From Rhodocyclaceae bacterium (GTDB lineage: Bacteria; Pseudomonadota; Gammaproteobacteria; Burkholderiales; Rhodocyclaceae), in the NCBI GenBank assembly GCA_026415155.1, contig JAOAHQ010000034.1:1-64000 (forward strand): a stretch of 64,000 nucleotides of DNA, in the 5' to 3' direction. The position numbers and the translations under genes were made by a program. Positions 40,832-49,813 of this stretch are shown here, one piece after another (position 1 is the first letter of the stretch; every line of letters begins with the position of its first letter). Under the pieces are notes generated by a model. That model was not told the origin of the DNA. It worked only from the letters and a program-made list of their open reading frames with translations, and did not search any database.

Positions 40832-41914
40832 ATGCGTCTGATGGCGATCTTGGCAGTTTTGTGTCCGTCCGTCATGGCGCTGGCGGCCGAAGAAACCTTG
40901 ATCCGGTTCTCGCCGCAGCAGGCCGAGCGGCTGGGGATCGTTATCCAAGCGGCCGGGCAAGGGGCGCGCCAGGGGGGCGCACGACTTCCTGCGCAAGTGC
41001 TGATTCCGCCTGCCCAGGTCGAAGTGGTCAGCGCGCCCCTGCCGGCCATGGTGGCGAAGGTGCTGGTCGCCTATGGCGAGACGGTGAGGAAAGGGCAGCC
41101 GCTCGCACGCTTGCAGGGCGCCGCCTTTCTCGAAGCGCAACGCGCCTATCAGGAGGCGCGCGCGCAGGCGGCGCTGGCGGCGGAAAACCGCCGCCGCGAC
41201 GAGGCACTGTTCGCCGATGGCATCATCAGCCAGGCGCGCCTGTCGGCGAGCCGCACCAGCGAACACGAGGCCGCCACCCGTCTGGCGGAAAGACGCCAGG
41301 CGTTGCGGCTGGCCGGTCTTGCCGAAACCGATGCGCCCGGCGCGCTCCATGACGCAGTGCTGCTGCGCGCGCCATTCGACGGCGTGGTGCTCGAGGCCCT
41401 GGTCCAGCCTGGTCAGCGCGTCGATGGGCAGACGCCGCTCTTCAAACTGGGCCGCCTGGCGCCGCTGTGGCTGGAGATGCAGGCCAGCGCCGAGCAGGCG
41501 GCGCAGCTCGTGCCCGGCGACGCCGTGCTGTTGCCGGGCTGCGCCCAGCCGGCACGTGTGACGCTGATCGCGCCGCAGATGCAGTTGGCCAGCCAATCCG
41601 TGCTGATCCGCGCGGAGATGCCCCAGCCGGCCGGCTGCATCAAGCCTTTCCAGTTCATCCAGGCCGAGGTGGCGAGGCGTCGCCCCGCCGAGGGCGTGAT
41701 GCTGCCGGCGGCGGCCTTGGTGCGCCATCAGGGGAAGAGCTGGATCTTCCTCGCCACGGCAGAGGGCTTCCGGCCGCTGCCGGTCGAGGTGGTCGACGAG
41801 TCACCGGGCATGGTCCGGATCCGGGCCGAGATTCCGGCCGATGCCCACGTCGCCGTCAAGGGCGTGGCGGCGATCAAGGCGGCCTGGCTGGGCTTGGGCG
41901 CCGGCGGGGAATGA
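40832..41914 (+). CDS. Periplasmic adaptor subunit (CzcB/CusB-like) of RND metal efflux
   Basis: A 360-residue membrane-fusion protein with a cleavable signal peptide (MRLMAILAVLCPSVMALA-AEE). The lipoyl-like and helical-hairpin segments are present (KVLVAYGETVRKGQPLARLQGAAFLEAQRAYQEARAQAALAAENRRR). The beta-barrel and membrane-proximal segments follow (VVLEALVQPGQRVDGQTPLFKLGRLAPLWLEM). It would connect the inner-membrane RND pump to the outer-membrane channel. GGGGG precedes the ATG at 40832. Next gene starts 3 bp after its stop. It lacks the long histidine- or methionine-rich N-terminus of some CusB/CzcB proteins. The metal cannot be specified from this subunit. Confidence 0.8.
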   Translation: MRLMAILAVLCPSVMALAAEETLIRFSPQQAERLGIVIQAAGQGARQGGARLPAQVLIPPAQVEVVSAPLPAMVAKVLVAYGETVRKGQPLARLQGAAFLEAQRAYQEARAQAALAAENRRRDEALFADGIISQARLSASRTSEHEAATRLAERRQALRLAGLAETDAPGALHDAVLLRAPFDGVVLEALVQPGQRVDGQTPLFKLGRLAPLWLEMQASAEQAAQLVPGDAVLLPGCAQPARVTLIAPQMQLASQSVLIRAEMPQPAGCIKPFQFIQAEVARRRPAEGVMLPAAALVRHQGKSWIFLATAEGFRPLPVEVVDESPGMVRIRAEIPADAHVAVKGVAAIKAAWLGLGAGGE

Positions 41915-41917
41915 GCG

Positions 41918-44900
41918 ATGTTCCAGAAGCTCGTCGAGTTCGCGCTGACGCAGCGGCTGTTGGTGATCATCGCGACCTTGCTGTTGATCGGCGCCGGCGT
42001 GTATGCCTTCCGCACGCTGCCGATCGATGCCTTTCCCGACGTCTCATCGACGCAGGTCAAGATCATCGTCAAGGCGCCGGGCATGACACCCGAGGAGGTC
42101 GAAGCGCGCATCGTCACGCCGATCGAGCTCGAATTGCTCGGCATCCCGAATCAGCGCGCGATGCGCGCCGTGGCCAAATATGCGATCGCCGACATCACGC
42201 TCGACTTCGTCGACGGCACCGACATCTACTGGGCGCGCCAGCAGGTCTCCGAGCGGCTCGCCGGCGTGATGAAGGATTTTCCTGCCGAGGTCTCCGGGGG
42301 GCTGGCGCCGATCACCACGCCCTTGGGCGAGATGCTGATGTTCACGATCGAAGGCGATCTGCCGCTCGACGAAAAGCGCGCCTTGCTCGACTGGGTGATC
42401 CGTCCGCAACTGCGCACCCTGCCGGGCGTGGCCGATGTCAATGCCTTGGGCGGCTATGTGCGCAGCTTCGAGGTGGTGCCCAACTTGCTCGCGCTCAAAG
42501 CCCGCGGCCTGACGCTCGCCGACTTGCGCCGCGCGCTGGAAGCGAACAACCGCAACGATGGCGCCGGCCGGTTGAGCGAAGGAGAGGAGGCGTGGCTGGT
42601 GCGCGTCGAAGGCAGCGTCAAGACGCTGGAAGACTTGCGCGCGATCGTCGTGCCGGACGCGCACAGCGGGCACGCACCGCATGTGACCCGTGTCGGCGAC
42701 GTCGCCGAGGTGCGCATCGGCAGCCTGACGCGCTACGGCTATGTCACCCATGGCGGCAAGGAAGAGGCGGTCGAGGGCCTCGTGCTCGGCCTGCGCGGGG
42801 CGAATGCGCGCGCCGTGGTCGACAGCGTACGGGCCAAGCTCGCCGAGCTCCAGCCGCTGCTGCCCCCGGGCGTGACGACGAAGATCTTCTACGACCGCGG
42901 CGCGCTCGTCGACCGCGCCATCGGCACCGTCTCGAAGGCGCTCACCGAGGCGATCGTGCTGGTGCTGGTGCTGCTGCTCGCTTTCCTCGGCAACCTGCGC
43001 GCGGCGGTTGCGGTGGCCTGCGTGCTGCCGCTCGCCGCGCTCGTCACCTTCCTCCTCATGCAGGCCTTCGGCATGTCGGCGAACCTGATGAGCCTCGGTG
43101 GGCTTGCCATCGCGATCGGCATGCTCGTCGATGCCGCCGTGGTGGTGGTCGAGAACGTCGAGGCGCGGCTCGCCAACGCCGCCGACGCGCAGCTCCCCTT
43201 CCTGCATCGCATCTACCGCGCGGTGCGCGAAGTCACCGTGCCGGTGGTCTCCGGCATCCTGATCATCGTCATCGTCTTTTTGCCGCTTCTGACCCTGCAG
43301 GGCCTGGAGGGAAAGCTGTTCATCCCGGTGGCGCTGACCATCGTCTTCGCGCTGTCGGGCTCCTTGCTGCTGTCGCTGACGGTGATTCCGGTGCTCACCT
43401 CGTTCCTGCTCAAGCCCGCCGCGGCCCCCCATGAGCCCTGGCTGCCGCGGCAGGCGCTGCGGCTTTACACGCCGGTGCTCGCCTGGAGTCTCGCCAACGC
43501 GAAGAAAGTCGTCGCCGGCGCGGTGATCCTGCTCGCCGCCGCGATCCTCGCCTTCTTCCAGCTCGGCAAGACCTTCATGCCGACGATGGACGAGGGCGAC
43601 ATCCTGTTGCAGCTTGCCAAGCTGCCCTCGATCGGCCTCGAACAGAGCCGTGACACCGATCTCGCCGTGCAAAAGGCCTTGCTCGAACGCGTGCCGGAAA
43701 TCCAGGACATCGTCGCGCGCACCGGCTCCGACGAGCTGGGCCTCGATCCGATGGGGCTCAATGAAACCGACAGCTTCCTCGTGCTCGCCCCGCGCGAGAA
43801 ATGGCGCCAGCCGGACAAGGCAGCGTTGATCGACGAGATCCGCCGCGTGATGGCCGAATTCGCCGGCATGGACATCGCCTTCACGCAGCCGATCGAGATG
43901 CGCGTCTCCGAGATGCTCACCGGCACGCGCGGCGATCTGGCGCTCAAGATTTTCGGCAACGATCTGGCCACCCTCAACGAGCTGGCGGAGAGAATCGCCG
44001 CGCTGCTCAAAACCATTCCCGGCGCAGAGGACGTGCTCACCGTGAAGAACGAGGGCGTGCAGTACTTCACGGTCGAGGTCGACCGGCTGATGGCCGGCCG
44101 CTTCGGCCTCACGGTCGAGGAAATCGCCGGCGCCTTGCGCGCCCAGCTCGAAGGCCAGCCGCTCGGCCTCGTGCTCGAAAGGGGGCGGCGTACGCCGCTC
44201 GTGCTACGTGGCGCGGAGGATGTGCGCCTTTCGCCGGCCCTGTTCGCCGGCCTGCAGATCGCCTTGCCCAGCGGCGAGACGGTGCCGCTCTCGCAGATCG
44301 CGCGGCTCAAGCGCGTCGCCGGGCCGGTCAAGGTCGACCATGAAAACGCCGCGCGGCTCGCCGTCGTCCAGGCGAGCGTCGCGGGCCGCGATCTGGTCGG
44401 CTTCGTCGATGAGGCGAAGGCGCGCGTGGCCGCCGAAGTGCCGCTGCCGCCGGGCTACCGGCTCGCCTGGGGCGGCCAGTTCGAGAACCAGCAGCGCGCC
44501 GCCAAGCGCTTGATGCTCGTCGTGCCGGTGGCACTGGCGCTGATCTTCCACATCCTGTTTACCACCTTCGGCTCGGTGCGCCAGGCGGCGATGGTGTTCG
44601 TCAACATCCCCTTCGCGCTGATCGGCGGCGTCTTCGCCTTGCTCATCGCCGGCGAATATCTTTCCGTGCCGGCTTCGGTAGGCTTCATCGCGCTGTTGGG
44701 GATCGCGGTGCTCAATGGACTCGTGCTGATCTCCTATTTCAACCAGCTGCGCGCCCAGGGCATGCCGCTCGAACGCGTCGTCGTCGAAGGCGCCCAGCGC
44801 CGCCTGCGGCCGGTGCTGATGACCGCCTCGATCGCCGCCTTCGGCCTCGTGCCGCTCCTCTATGCGAGCGGCCCCGGCTCCGAGATCCAGCGGCCGCTGG

Positions 44901-44992
44901 CCATCGTCGTCATCGGCGGCCTCGTCACGTCGACGCTGTTGACGCTCATCATGCTGCCGATCTTCTATCAACGTTGGGGAAAAGCCTCATGA
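41918..44992 (+). CDS. CusA/CzcA-family heavy-metal RND efflux pump
   Basis: A 1024-residue inner-membrane pump with two six-helix bundles and large periplasmic loops. The motif of the second helix group is GGLAIAIGMLVDAAVVVVEN: the DFG of zinc/cobalt CzcA is AIG here, so it is not the HME1 (Co/Zn/Cd) type and resembles the AIAIG-x2-VDAA-x-V-x2-EN motifs of CusA- or HME5-like pumps. The exact metal is uncertain. It lies between the adaptor and a DUF3240 gene; the stop overlaps the DUF3240 start (ATGA). Regulation by the upstream PmrA/QseB-type box is proposed. Confidence 0.85.
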   Translation: MFQKLVEFALTQRLLVIIATLLLIGAGVYAFRTLPIDAFPDVSSTQVKIIVKAPGMTPEEVEARIVTPIELELLGIPNQRAMRAVAKYAIADITLDFVDGTDIYWARQQVSERLAGVMKDFPAEVSGGLAPITTPLGEMLMFTIEGDLPLDEKRALLDWVIRPQLRTLPGVADVNALGGYVRSFEVVPNLLALKARGLTLADLRRALEANNRNDGAGRLSEGEEAWLVRVEGSVKTLEDLRAIVVPDAHSGHAPHVTRVGDVAEVRIGSLTRYGYVTHGGKEEAVEGLVLGLRGANARAVVDSVRAKLAELQPLLPPGVTTKIFYDRGALVDRAIGTVSKALTEAIVLVLVLLLAFLGNLRAAVAVACVLPLAALVTFLLMQAFGMSANLMSLGGLAIAIGMLVDAAVVVVENVEARLANAADAQLPFLHRIYRAVREVTVPVVSGILIIVIVFLPLLTLQGLEGKLFIPVALTIVFALSGSLLLSLTVIPVLTSFLLKPAAAPHEPWLPRQALRLYTPVLAWSLANAKKVVAGAVILLAAAILAFFQLGKTFMPTMDEGDILLQLAKLPSIGLEQSRDTDLAVQKALLERVPEIQDIVARTGSDELGLDPMGLNETDSFLVLAPREKWRQPDKAALIDEIRRVMAEFAGMDIAFTQPIEMRVSEMLTGTRGDLALKIFGNDLATLNELAERIAALLKTIPGAEDVLTVKNEGVQYFTVEVDRLMAGRFGLTVEEIAGALRAQLEGQPLGLVLERGRRTPLVLRGAEDVRLSPALFAGLQIALPSGETVPLSQIARLKRVAGPVKVDHENAARLAVVQASVAGRDLVGFVDEAKARVAAEVPLPPGYRLAWGGQFENQQRAAKRLMLVVPVALALIFHILFTTFGSVRQAAMVFVNIPFALIGGVFALLIAGEYLSVPASVGFIALLGIAVLNGLVLISYFNQLRAQGMPLERVVVEGAQRRLRPVLMTASIAAFGLVPLLYASGPGSEIQRPLAIVVIGGLVTSTLLTLIMLPIFYQRWGKAS

Positions 44993-45303
44993 GCAAGCCC
45001 ATCGACGTCTGTCTCCATCTGATCCTGCCCAATGCCCTGAAAGACAAGGTGCTCGACGAACTCCTCAAGCATCCGGAGTGGGTGGGGCCCTTCACCACCC
45101 ATCGCGTCGAAGGCCATGGCGACCCCGACAGCATCGAAAGCCCGGCCGAGAAGGTGCGGGGCCGCGCCGAGCGAGTGCGCATCGAAATCCTGCTGGAAGC
45201 CCGCCATGTCGATGCGTTGCTCGCCGAACTGTCTGCCGGGCTGGCGAGCCGTGAGAGCGTCTGGTGGCTGACGCCGGTGCTGCGCGCGGGGAGCCTGGCA
45301 TGA
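44989..45303 (+). CDS. DUF3240 small protein (PII-like fold)
   Basis: A 104-residue soluble protein matching DUF3240 (ICLHLILPNALKDKVLDELLKHPEWVGPFTTHRVEGHG), which is predicted to have a PII-like ferredoxin fold. It sits between the pump and outer-membrane channel genes, as in other metal-RND operons, overlapping each by 4 bp. It may sense metal or nucleotides for the pump. The in-frame start MGKSL at 44974 lies inside the pump gene; the ATG at 44989 is preferred because of the ATGA overlap. Confidence 0.75.
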   Translation: MSKPIDVCLHLILPNALKDKVLDELLKHPEWVGPFTTHRVEGHGDPDSIESPAEKVRGRAERVRIEILLEARHVDALLAELSAGLASRESVWWLTPVLRAGSLA

Positions 45304-46577
45304 GAAGACTGCTTGCGGCCGGCATGCTGGCAGTTGCCTGTCTCGCGCAGGGCGCCGAGGTGGCCGATCTGCCACCTCAAGAGACAGTTCTCGAAGCCTT
45401 GCGCGTCCACCCGCAGGTGCAGGCGGCGCTCGCTGGCCTGCGCGCGGCCCAGGCGCAGCGCGACGGACTCCTGGCCGGGCCGCACGAATTCACGTTGCGC
45501 GCAATGGCGCAAAGCCGCAAGGACCGCAGCATCGACCAGCGCTACCGCGAGCATGAGATCGGCATCGAGCGCAGCTTGCGCCTGCCGGGCAAGGTGGCGC
45601 TGGACGCCGATCTCGGCACGGCCGGCCTCGAAGTCGCGCGTCATGCGCTCGGCGAGGCGCTGCATGCCGTCAGTCGCGAGCTGCTCGCACGCTGGTTCGC
45701 CTGGCAGCGCGAGGCGGCCGCCGTCACCGACTGGCAGGCGCAAGTGGCGATCTGGCGCGAACTCGAGACGGCCGTGCGCAAAAAAGTCGGCGCTGGCGAG
45801 ACGGCACGTCTCGAGGCGATGCTGATCGATGCGCAGCTCAAACAAGCCGAAGCCCAGCTCGCCCAGGCGCAGGCGCGGCGCGAACGCGCCGCGCGCGAGT
45901 GGCGGCAGCATTTCCCAGGCATTGGCCTGCCGGATGCGCCGCGGCTCGCCGAGCCGCAACCCATCGATGCTTCGCCGGATGCCATCGCGCGCTGGCGCGC
46001 GCGCATCCTCGCCGAGCACCACGAGCTCGCCGTCGCGCGCAGCGAGGCGCGCCGCAGCCGCCTTGCCGCCGCGCGCGCCGAGGCCGAGCGCCGGCCCGAT
46101 CCGACCGTGGGCCTGACGCTCGGCAGCGAGCGCGATGGCCAAGAGCGCTTGCTCGGCGTGCATCTTTCGATTCCGCTGCCAGGCGAAGCCCGCACGGCGG
46201 GCGCCCGTGCCGCCAGCGCCGAGGCCGATGCCGCCGCGGCGCGTGAAAGCCTCGCGCTGGCGCGCGCCGAGGCCGAGGCAAGCCAGGCCGTCGCCGCCGC
46301 GGCCGATGGCTTCACGCAATGGCGCCGCCATGCGGAGGTCGCACGGCAGATGGAGGAAAACGCCCGCCTCGTCGAGAAAGCCTGGCGGCTCGGCGAAGGC
46401 CAGTATGCCGAGCTGCAGGCTGCGCGCCGCCAGGCGATCGAAGCGCGGCTCGCCGCCAGCCTCGCGCTGCTCGAGGCCAATGAAGCGCGTTACCGGCTGC
46501 TGCTCGACGCGCACGAGCTATGGGATTTCGAGAGCATAGGAAGTGATGCGGATAAGCGAGACTTAAGCCAGCGCTAA
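45300..46577 (+). CDS. TolC-like outer-membrane channel of the RND system (CzcC family)
   Basis: A 425-residue protein with a signal peptide (MRRLLAAGMLAVACLAQGAE) and two long alpha-helical hairpin regions (ALRVHPQVQAALAGLRAAQAQRDGLL and ADAAAARESLALARAEAEAS), typical of CzcC/TolC channels. A dispersed-repeat copy is read in frame (KKVGAGETARLEAML) at the R-x-G-E-xxxLE part of the coiled coil, so this copy resembles the family's own motif. The overlap with DUF3240 implies one operon of adaptor, pump, DUF3240 and channel. The final codons contain the first half sites of the PmrA/QseB-like array. Confidence 0.8.
   Translation: MRRLLAAGMLAVACLAQGAEVADLPPQETVLEALRVHPQVQAALAGLRAAQAQRDGLLAGPHEFTLRAMAQSRKDRSIDQRYREHEIGIERSLRLPGKVALDADLGTAGLEVARHALGEALHAVSRELLARWFAWQREAAAVTDWQAQVAIWRELETAVRKKVGAGETARLEAMLIDAQLKQAEAQLAQAQARRERAAREWRQHFPGIGLPDAPRLAEPQPIDASPDAIARWRARILAEHHELAVARSEARRSRLAAARAEAERRPDPTVGLTLGSERDGQERLLGVHLSIPLPGEARTAGARAASAEADAAAARESLALARAEAEASQAVAAAADGFTQWRRHAEVARQMEENARLVEKAWRLGEGQYAELQAARRQAIEARLAASLALLEANEARYRLLLDAHELWDFESIGSDADKRDLSQR
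45782..45806 (+). repeat. Dispersed 25-bp repeat, copy 11 (inside channel gene)
   Basis: In-frame sense copy encoding KVGAGETA. Confidence 0.6.
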
Positions 46578-46589
46578 GCCTTGCTTAAG
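46551..46589 (+). promoter_or_regulatory. Four-half-site PmrA/QseB-type direct-repeat array before the cytochrome operon
   Basis: GATAAG, CTTAAG, GCTAAG and CTTAAG at 46551, 46562, 46573 and 46584, each separated by exactly 5 bases (11-bp period). The last half site lies about 50 bp before the DUF1924 gene and overlaps the end of the channel gene. Compare 40589-40605. Confidence 0.6.
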
Positions 46590-46638
46590 TCGCGGGGCAC
46601 ACACTGCGAATGTGTTCATTCACCGCAGGAGCCTCGTC

Positions 46639-47034
46639 ATGAAATCCATCTTTCCCTCGCTGGCGCTCGCTTTGGCTTGGAGCGCCCAGGCCGCCACGCC
46701 CGCCCAACTGATGTCCGGCTATGCCGCTGCCGCCGGCGCCGGCTTCAAAGCCGAAGCCGCGCGCGGCGCCGAGTTTTACAAACGGAATTTCGGCGTCTCG
46801 GCGAAGATGCCGTCATGCACGAGTTGCCATACCGAGCATCCTTCCCAGCCCGGCCGCCATGTCGTCACCGACAAGCCGATCAAACCGCTCGCGCCGGCTG
46901 CCAATCCAGAACGCTTCACCGATCCGGCGAAGGTCGAGAAGTGGTTCAAGCGCAACTGCAGCGAGGTCGTCGGCCGCGAGTGCACCGCCGCCGAGAAGGC
47001 CGACTTCATAGCCTTCATTACGGGAGGACACTGA
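46639..47034 (+). CDS. DUF1924 (SHP-type) monoheme cytochrome c
   Basis: A 131-residue periplasmic protein with a signal peptide (MKSIFPSLALALAWSAQAA) and one heme site CTSCH (near residue 56). The C-terminal signature is NCSEVVGRECTAAEKADF. This matches the DUF1924 family, which includes the sphaeroides heme protein SHP. AGGAG lies upstream of the ATG. It is followed by a diheme cytochrome and a cytochrome b561, a combination known to transfer electrons between membrane quinols and periplasmic proteins. It follows the regulator boxes. Confidence 0.8.
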   Translation: MKSIFPSLALALAWSAQAATPAQLMSGYAAAAGAGFKAEAARGAEFYKRNFGVSAKMPSCTSCHTEHPSQPGRHVVTDKPIKPLAPAANPERFTDPAKVEKWFKRNCSEVVGRECTAAEKADFIAFITGGH

Positions 47035-47035
47035 G

Positions 47036-47518
47036 ATGAATAAGTTCTTGCTGATCGCTGCCCTGCTTCCCTTGGCTGCCCACGCCGACGATCTGCGTCC
47101 GCTGCGCGATGCGCCGCCGGCCTTCCAGAGCGAATGCGGCAGCTGCCACGTCGCCTTTCCGCCGCAGCTCATGACGGCCGACGATTGGCGGCGCGTGATG
47201 CGTTCGCTCGACAAGCATTACGGCGACAACGCGAGCCTCGATGAAAAAACGCGCCAGCAGCTCGAAGACTTCCTCGTCAAGTACGCCGGCAGCGCGGCGA
47301 AAATCGGCGCTGGCAAGACGGCACGAGCGGGTGAACTACCGCGCCTGACACAAACCCCGTGGTTCGAGCGCAAGCACCGCGAGGTGAAGCCCGCCGACTG
47401 GCGGCATGCCAAGGTCAAGACGCCGGCCAACTGCGTTGCCTGCCACACGAAAGCGGCCGAGGGCAGTTACCGCGAGCGCGAGATCGTTTTGCCCGATGGC
47501 CGGCGCTGGGAGGATTGA
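47036..47518 (+). CDS. Diheme cytochrome c (DHC-like)
   Basis: A 160-residue periplasmic protein with a signal peptide (MNKFLLIAALLPLAAHA) and two heme sites: CGSCH near residue 35 and CVACH near residue 133. Between them lies a repeat-derived segment (KIGAGKTARAGELP). It resembles the diheme cytochrome c that partners SHP in purple bacteria. It starts 1 base after the DUF1924 stop. The final residues RREIVLPDGRRWED precede the cytochrome b561 ATG by 1 base. Confidence 0.75.
   Translation: MNKFLLIAALLPLAAHADDLRPLRDAPPAFQSECGSCHVAFPPQLMTADDWRRVMRSLDKHYGDNASLDEKTRQQLEDFLVKYAGSAAKIGAGKTARAGELPRLTQTPWFERKHREVKPADWRHAKVKTPANCVACHTKAAEGSYREREIVLPDGRRWED
47299..47323 (+). repeat. Dispersed 25-bp repeat, copy 12 (inside diheme cytochrome)
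   Basis: In-frame sense copy encoding KIGAGKTA in the linker between the two heme domains. Confidence 0.6.
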
Positions 47519-47519
47519 G

Positions 47520-48125
47520 ATGGACAAAGTGCTGATCTGGGACGCGCCGGTGCGCATCGGCCACTGGCTCTTGGTCGGCGCCTTCGCGCTGGCCTGGGTG
47601 ACGAGCGAGTCCGAGTCGCTGCGTCTCGTGCATGCGGCCGCGGGCGGCGCAGTCATCGGCGTGATCCTGTTTCGCCTTCTCTGGGGCATCATCGGCACGC
47701 ATCACGCGCGCTTTGCCAGCTTCGTGCGTGGCCCCGGCGCGGCGCTTTGCTATCTCAAAGGGCTCGCGACCGGCCGGGCGCCCCATACAACCGGCCACAA
47801 TCCCGCCGGCGCGATCGCCATCGTCGCCCTGCTGGCGCTCGGCCTGGCTACCGGCGCGACGGGCTGGCTGATCTACAACGATCTCGGCGGCCATTGGGTC
47901 GAGGAACTGCACGAGGGCTTGGCGCAGGCCATGCTTGCCGTCGCGCTCGTCCATGTCGCCGGCGTCGCCATCGGCAGCCTGGTGCATCGCGAGAATCTCG
48001 TGCGCGCGATGCTGAACGGCATGAAGCGCGGCCTGCCGGGCGAGGCCATCGCCGGCGCCCGGCCGCTCATGGCAGGGGGGCTGTTTGTCTGGGCCATGGT
48101 TTGCGGCTGGTGGCTCGCCGTATGA
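47520..48125 (+). CDS. Cytochrome b561-family membrane protein
   Basis: A 201-residue protein with four main hydrophobic helices and histidines positioned for two b hemes ([27 protein letters not shown] and VHVAGV). It fits the bacterial cytochrome b561/Ni-hydrogenase b-type family and would oxidise quinol or reduce the two cytochromes c upstream. It starts 1 base after the diheme gene and is followed 58 bp later by a chemoreceptor. The order DUF1924-DHC-b561 is a recurrent set in proteobacteria. Confidence 0.8.
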   Translation: MDKVLIWDAPVRIGHWLLVGAFALAWVTSESESLRLVHAAAGGAVIGVILFRLLWGIIGTHHARFASFVRGPGAALCYLKGLATGRAPHTTGHNPAGAIAIVALLALGLATGATGWLIYNDLGGHWVEELHEGLAQAMLAVALVHVAGVAIGSLVHRENLVRAMLNGMKRGLPGEAIAGARPLMAGGLFVWAMVCGWWLAV

Positions 48126-48183
48126 TGCTAGTCCTTGCCGCAATTCGGGGTGGCTCGTATTCCATCTCACAAGGAGTGTGCGC

Positions 48184-49803
48184 ATGTTTTCCAATTTGAC
48201 GATTGGCGGGCGACTGGCCGCTGTGATGACGGTCCTTTGCTTGCTGCTCGTAACGGTTGGTGCCATAGGGTTTTATGGTGTGAGCAGCAACCGCGATGCG
48301 GCGGGCCGTTTGCGCGTCCATGGCGAGGCAGCCCTCGTCGTTGGCCGCCTCAATACCACGGTGTTCGATTCTCGTCTGCATCTGGCCTATGCGCGACTGG
48401 CAAACAATGAAGAAGCGTTCAAAAAGGAAGGGCAGGTGATCGCCGAGAACAATGCGCGCATACGCTCCGATCTGGAGGCGCTCGAATCCGTGGGCCGCCT
48501 GCTCGATGCGGGTGTACGCGGCAATTTCCACCGCACTGTCGGCGATTATGTCGAGCACTATCTGGCGCCAGCCGAGAAGCTCCTCGCGGCGGCTGACCGG
48601 GCCGGCTTTGAAACCCATTACGCGACCGGCAACCGTTACTACAACGCCTTGAAGGAGAGCCGTACCCGTCTCATCGAAGCGCTACAAAACATCCTGGAGG
48701 CCGAGGCCAAACATACCGAGGCGGTCGAAACACGTACGCTGTGGATGATTCTTGCTGCCTCGATCTTCGGTATTGCGATTGCCCTCTCGCTCGGCTGGAC
48801 GGTGTTGCGCCGCATTGGTCGGGACGCAGGCAGCTTGAGTCGAGGCCTGGAACGCATCCGCCATTACCGTGATCTTGGTAGCCGGCTGCCGGCAGAGGGG
48901 GCCGGCGAACTGGCGCAAATTGCAAACGCGACGAATCAGCTGCTTGCCGATCTGGCTGGGTTCGTTGCGCAAGCTGGACGTCATGCCGGCGAGAGCATCG
49001 ACTCTGCCGCCCGCTTGCTCGCTGAAGCTGGCGAGGTGAGTGCGGCTGCCGAAGAGCAGAAGAAGCGTCTGCGCACAGCGGGTGAAACGCTTGCGCATTT
49101 GCGCGATCAGCTCAAGGCGCTCGCCTCCCAGGCAGAAGCGACGCAGCAGCGTGCCAGCGAAGGCGAACGGCTGGGTGCGGAAGGCGAGCGCGCAGTGCGT
49201 GCCACGGCAGTGGAAATCGACAAAATTGCCGGCCAGGTCGATCTCGCTGCCGAGGGCGTGCGCCGGCTTGAACAACGATCGGCCGAGATCGACCGTATCG
49301 TTACGGCGATTACCGAGATCGCCGATCAGACCAATCTGCTTGCGCTCAATGCGGCGATCGAATCGGCGCGCGCAGGTGAGGCTGGCCGCGGCTTTGCGGT
49401 CGTGGCGGATGAGGTCAGGAAGCTCGCCGAGCGTACCCAGCATTTGACAGGTGAAATACAAGTAGCGCTGGGGGCGATCCGTGAGGAAACCGGAGTCGCA
49501 ATCACGCAGATGGAGGAGAGCAAAAATGTCGTTGCCATGGGGGTCGCCGCAGCCAGCGAGTCGGCAGGGCGCATAGCTGAGATAGGGGCGGCGCTCGCCA
49601 ACATCGCCGCTTCGGTAAGCGAGCTGAGTGCGATGCTGGCAAGCGAAGAGCGTAATGCCGAATCGGCTGCGGCCGCTATTGAGGCGACCGCAAGGCTCGC
49701 CGAGGAAAACGCTGCACGTGCCGCCGCTTCTTTGCAGCTAGCCCACCAGAGCGAACAGTCGAGTCGTACCCTGGCAAGCCAAGTGGCCGGCTACCGGGCT
49801 TGA
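48184..49803 (+). CDS. Methyl-accepting chemotaxis protein
   Basis: A 539-residue chemoreceptor. One N-terminal helix ([23 protein letters not shown]) and a second near 195-215 ([23 protein letters not shown]) flank a helical periplasmic ligand domain of the four-helix type. The signalling tip is complete: [53 protein letters not shown] precedes the ATG at 48184. No pentapeptide CheR tether is present at the C-terminus. It sits between the cytochromes and the QseB-like regulator, all on the forward strand; its ligand might be a metal or redox cue, but this is a guess. Confidence 0.85.
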   Translation: MFSNLTIGGRLAAVMTVLCLLLVTVGAIGFYGVSSNRDAAGRLRVHGEAALVVGRLNTTVFDSRLHLAYARLANNEEAFKKEGQVIAENNARIRSDLEALESVGRLLDAGVRGNFHRTVGDYVEHYLAPAEKLLAAADRAGFETHYATGNRYYNALKESRTRLIEALQNILEAEAKHTEAVETRTLWMILAASIFGIAIALSLGWTVLRRIGRDAGSLSRGLERIRHYRDLGSRLPAEGAGELAQIANATNQLLADLAGFVAQAGRHAGESIDSAARLLAEAGEVSAAAEEQKKRLRTAGETLAHLRDQLKALASQAEATQQRASEGERLGAEGERAVRATAVEIDKIAGQVDLAAEGVRRLEQRSAEIDRIVTAITEIADQTNLLALNAAIESARAGEAGRGFAVVADEVRKLAERTQHLTGEIQVALGAIREETGVAITQMEESKNVVAMGVAAASESAGRIAEIGAALANIAASVSELSAMLASEERNAESAAAAIEATARLAEENAARAAASLQLAHQSEQSSRTLASQVAGYRA

Positions 49804-49813
49804 GATTGACCGA

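Noticed and set aside
40756-41352. Alternative open frame overlapping the start of the adaptor gene
   Set aside because: Out of frame with the clear signal peptide and membrane-fusion protein; serine/arginine/glycine-rich shadow composition.
41896-41914. Possible repeat copy at the end of the adaptor gene (GLGAGGE)
   Set aside because: Too few matching bases beyond GGCGCCGGCGGG, common in GC-rich DNA.
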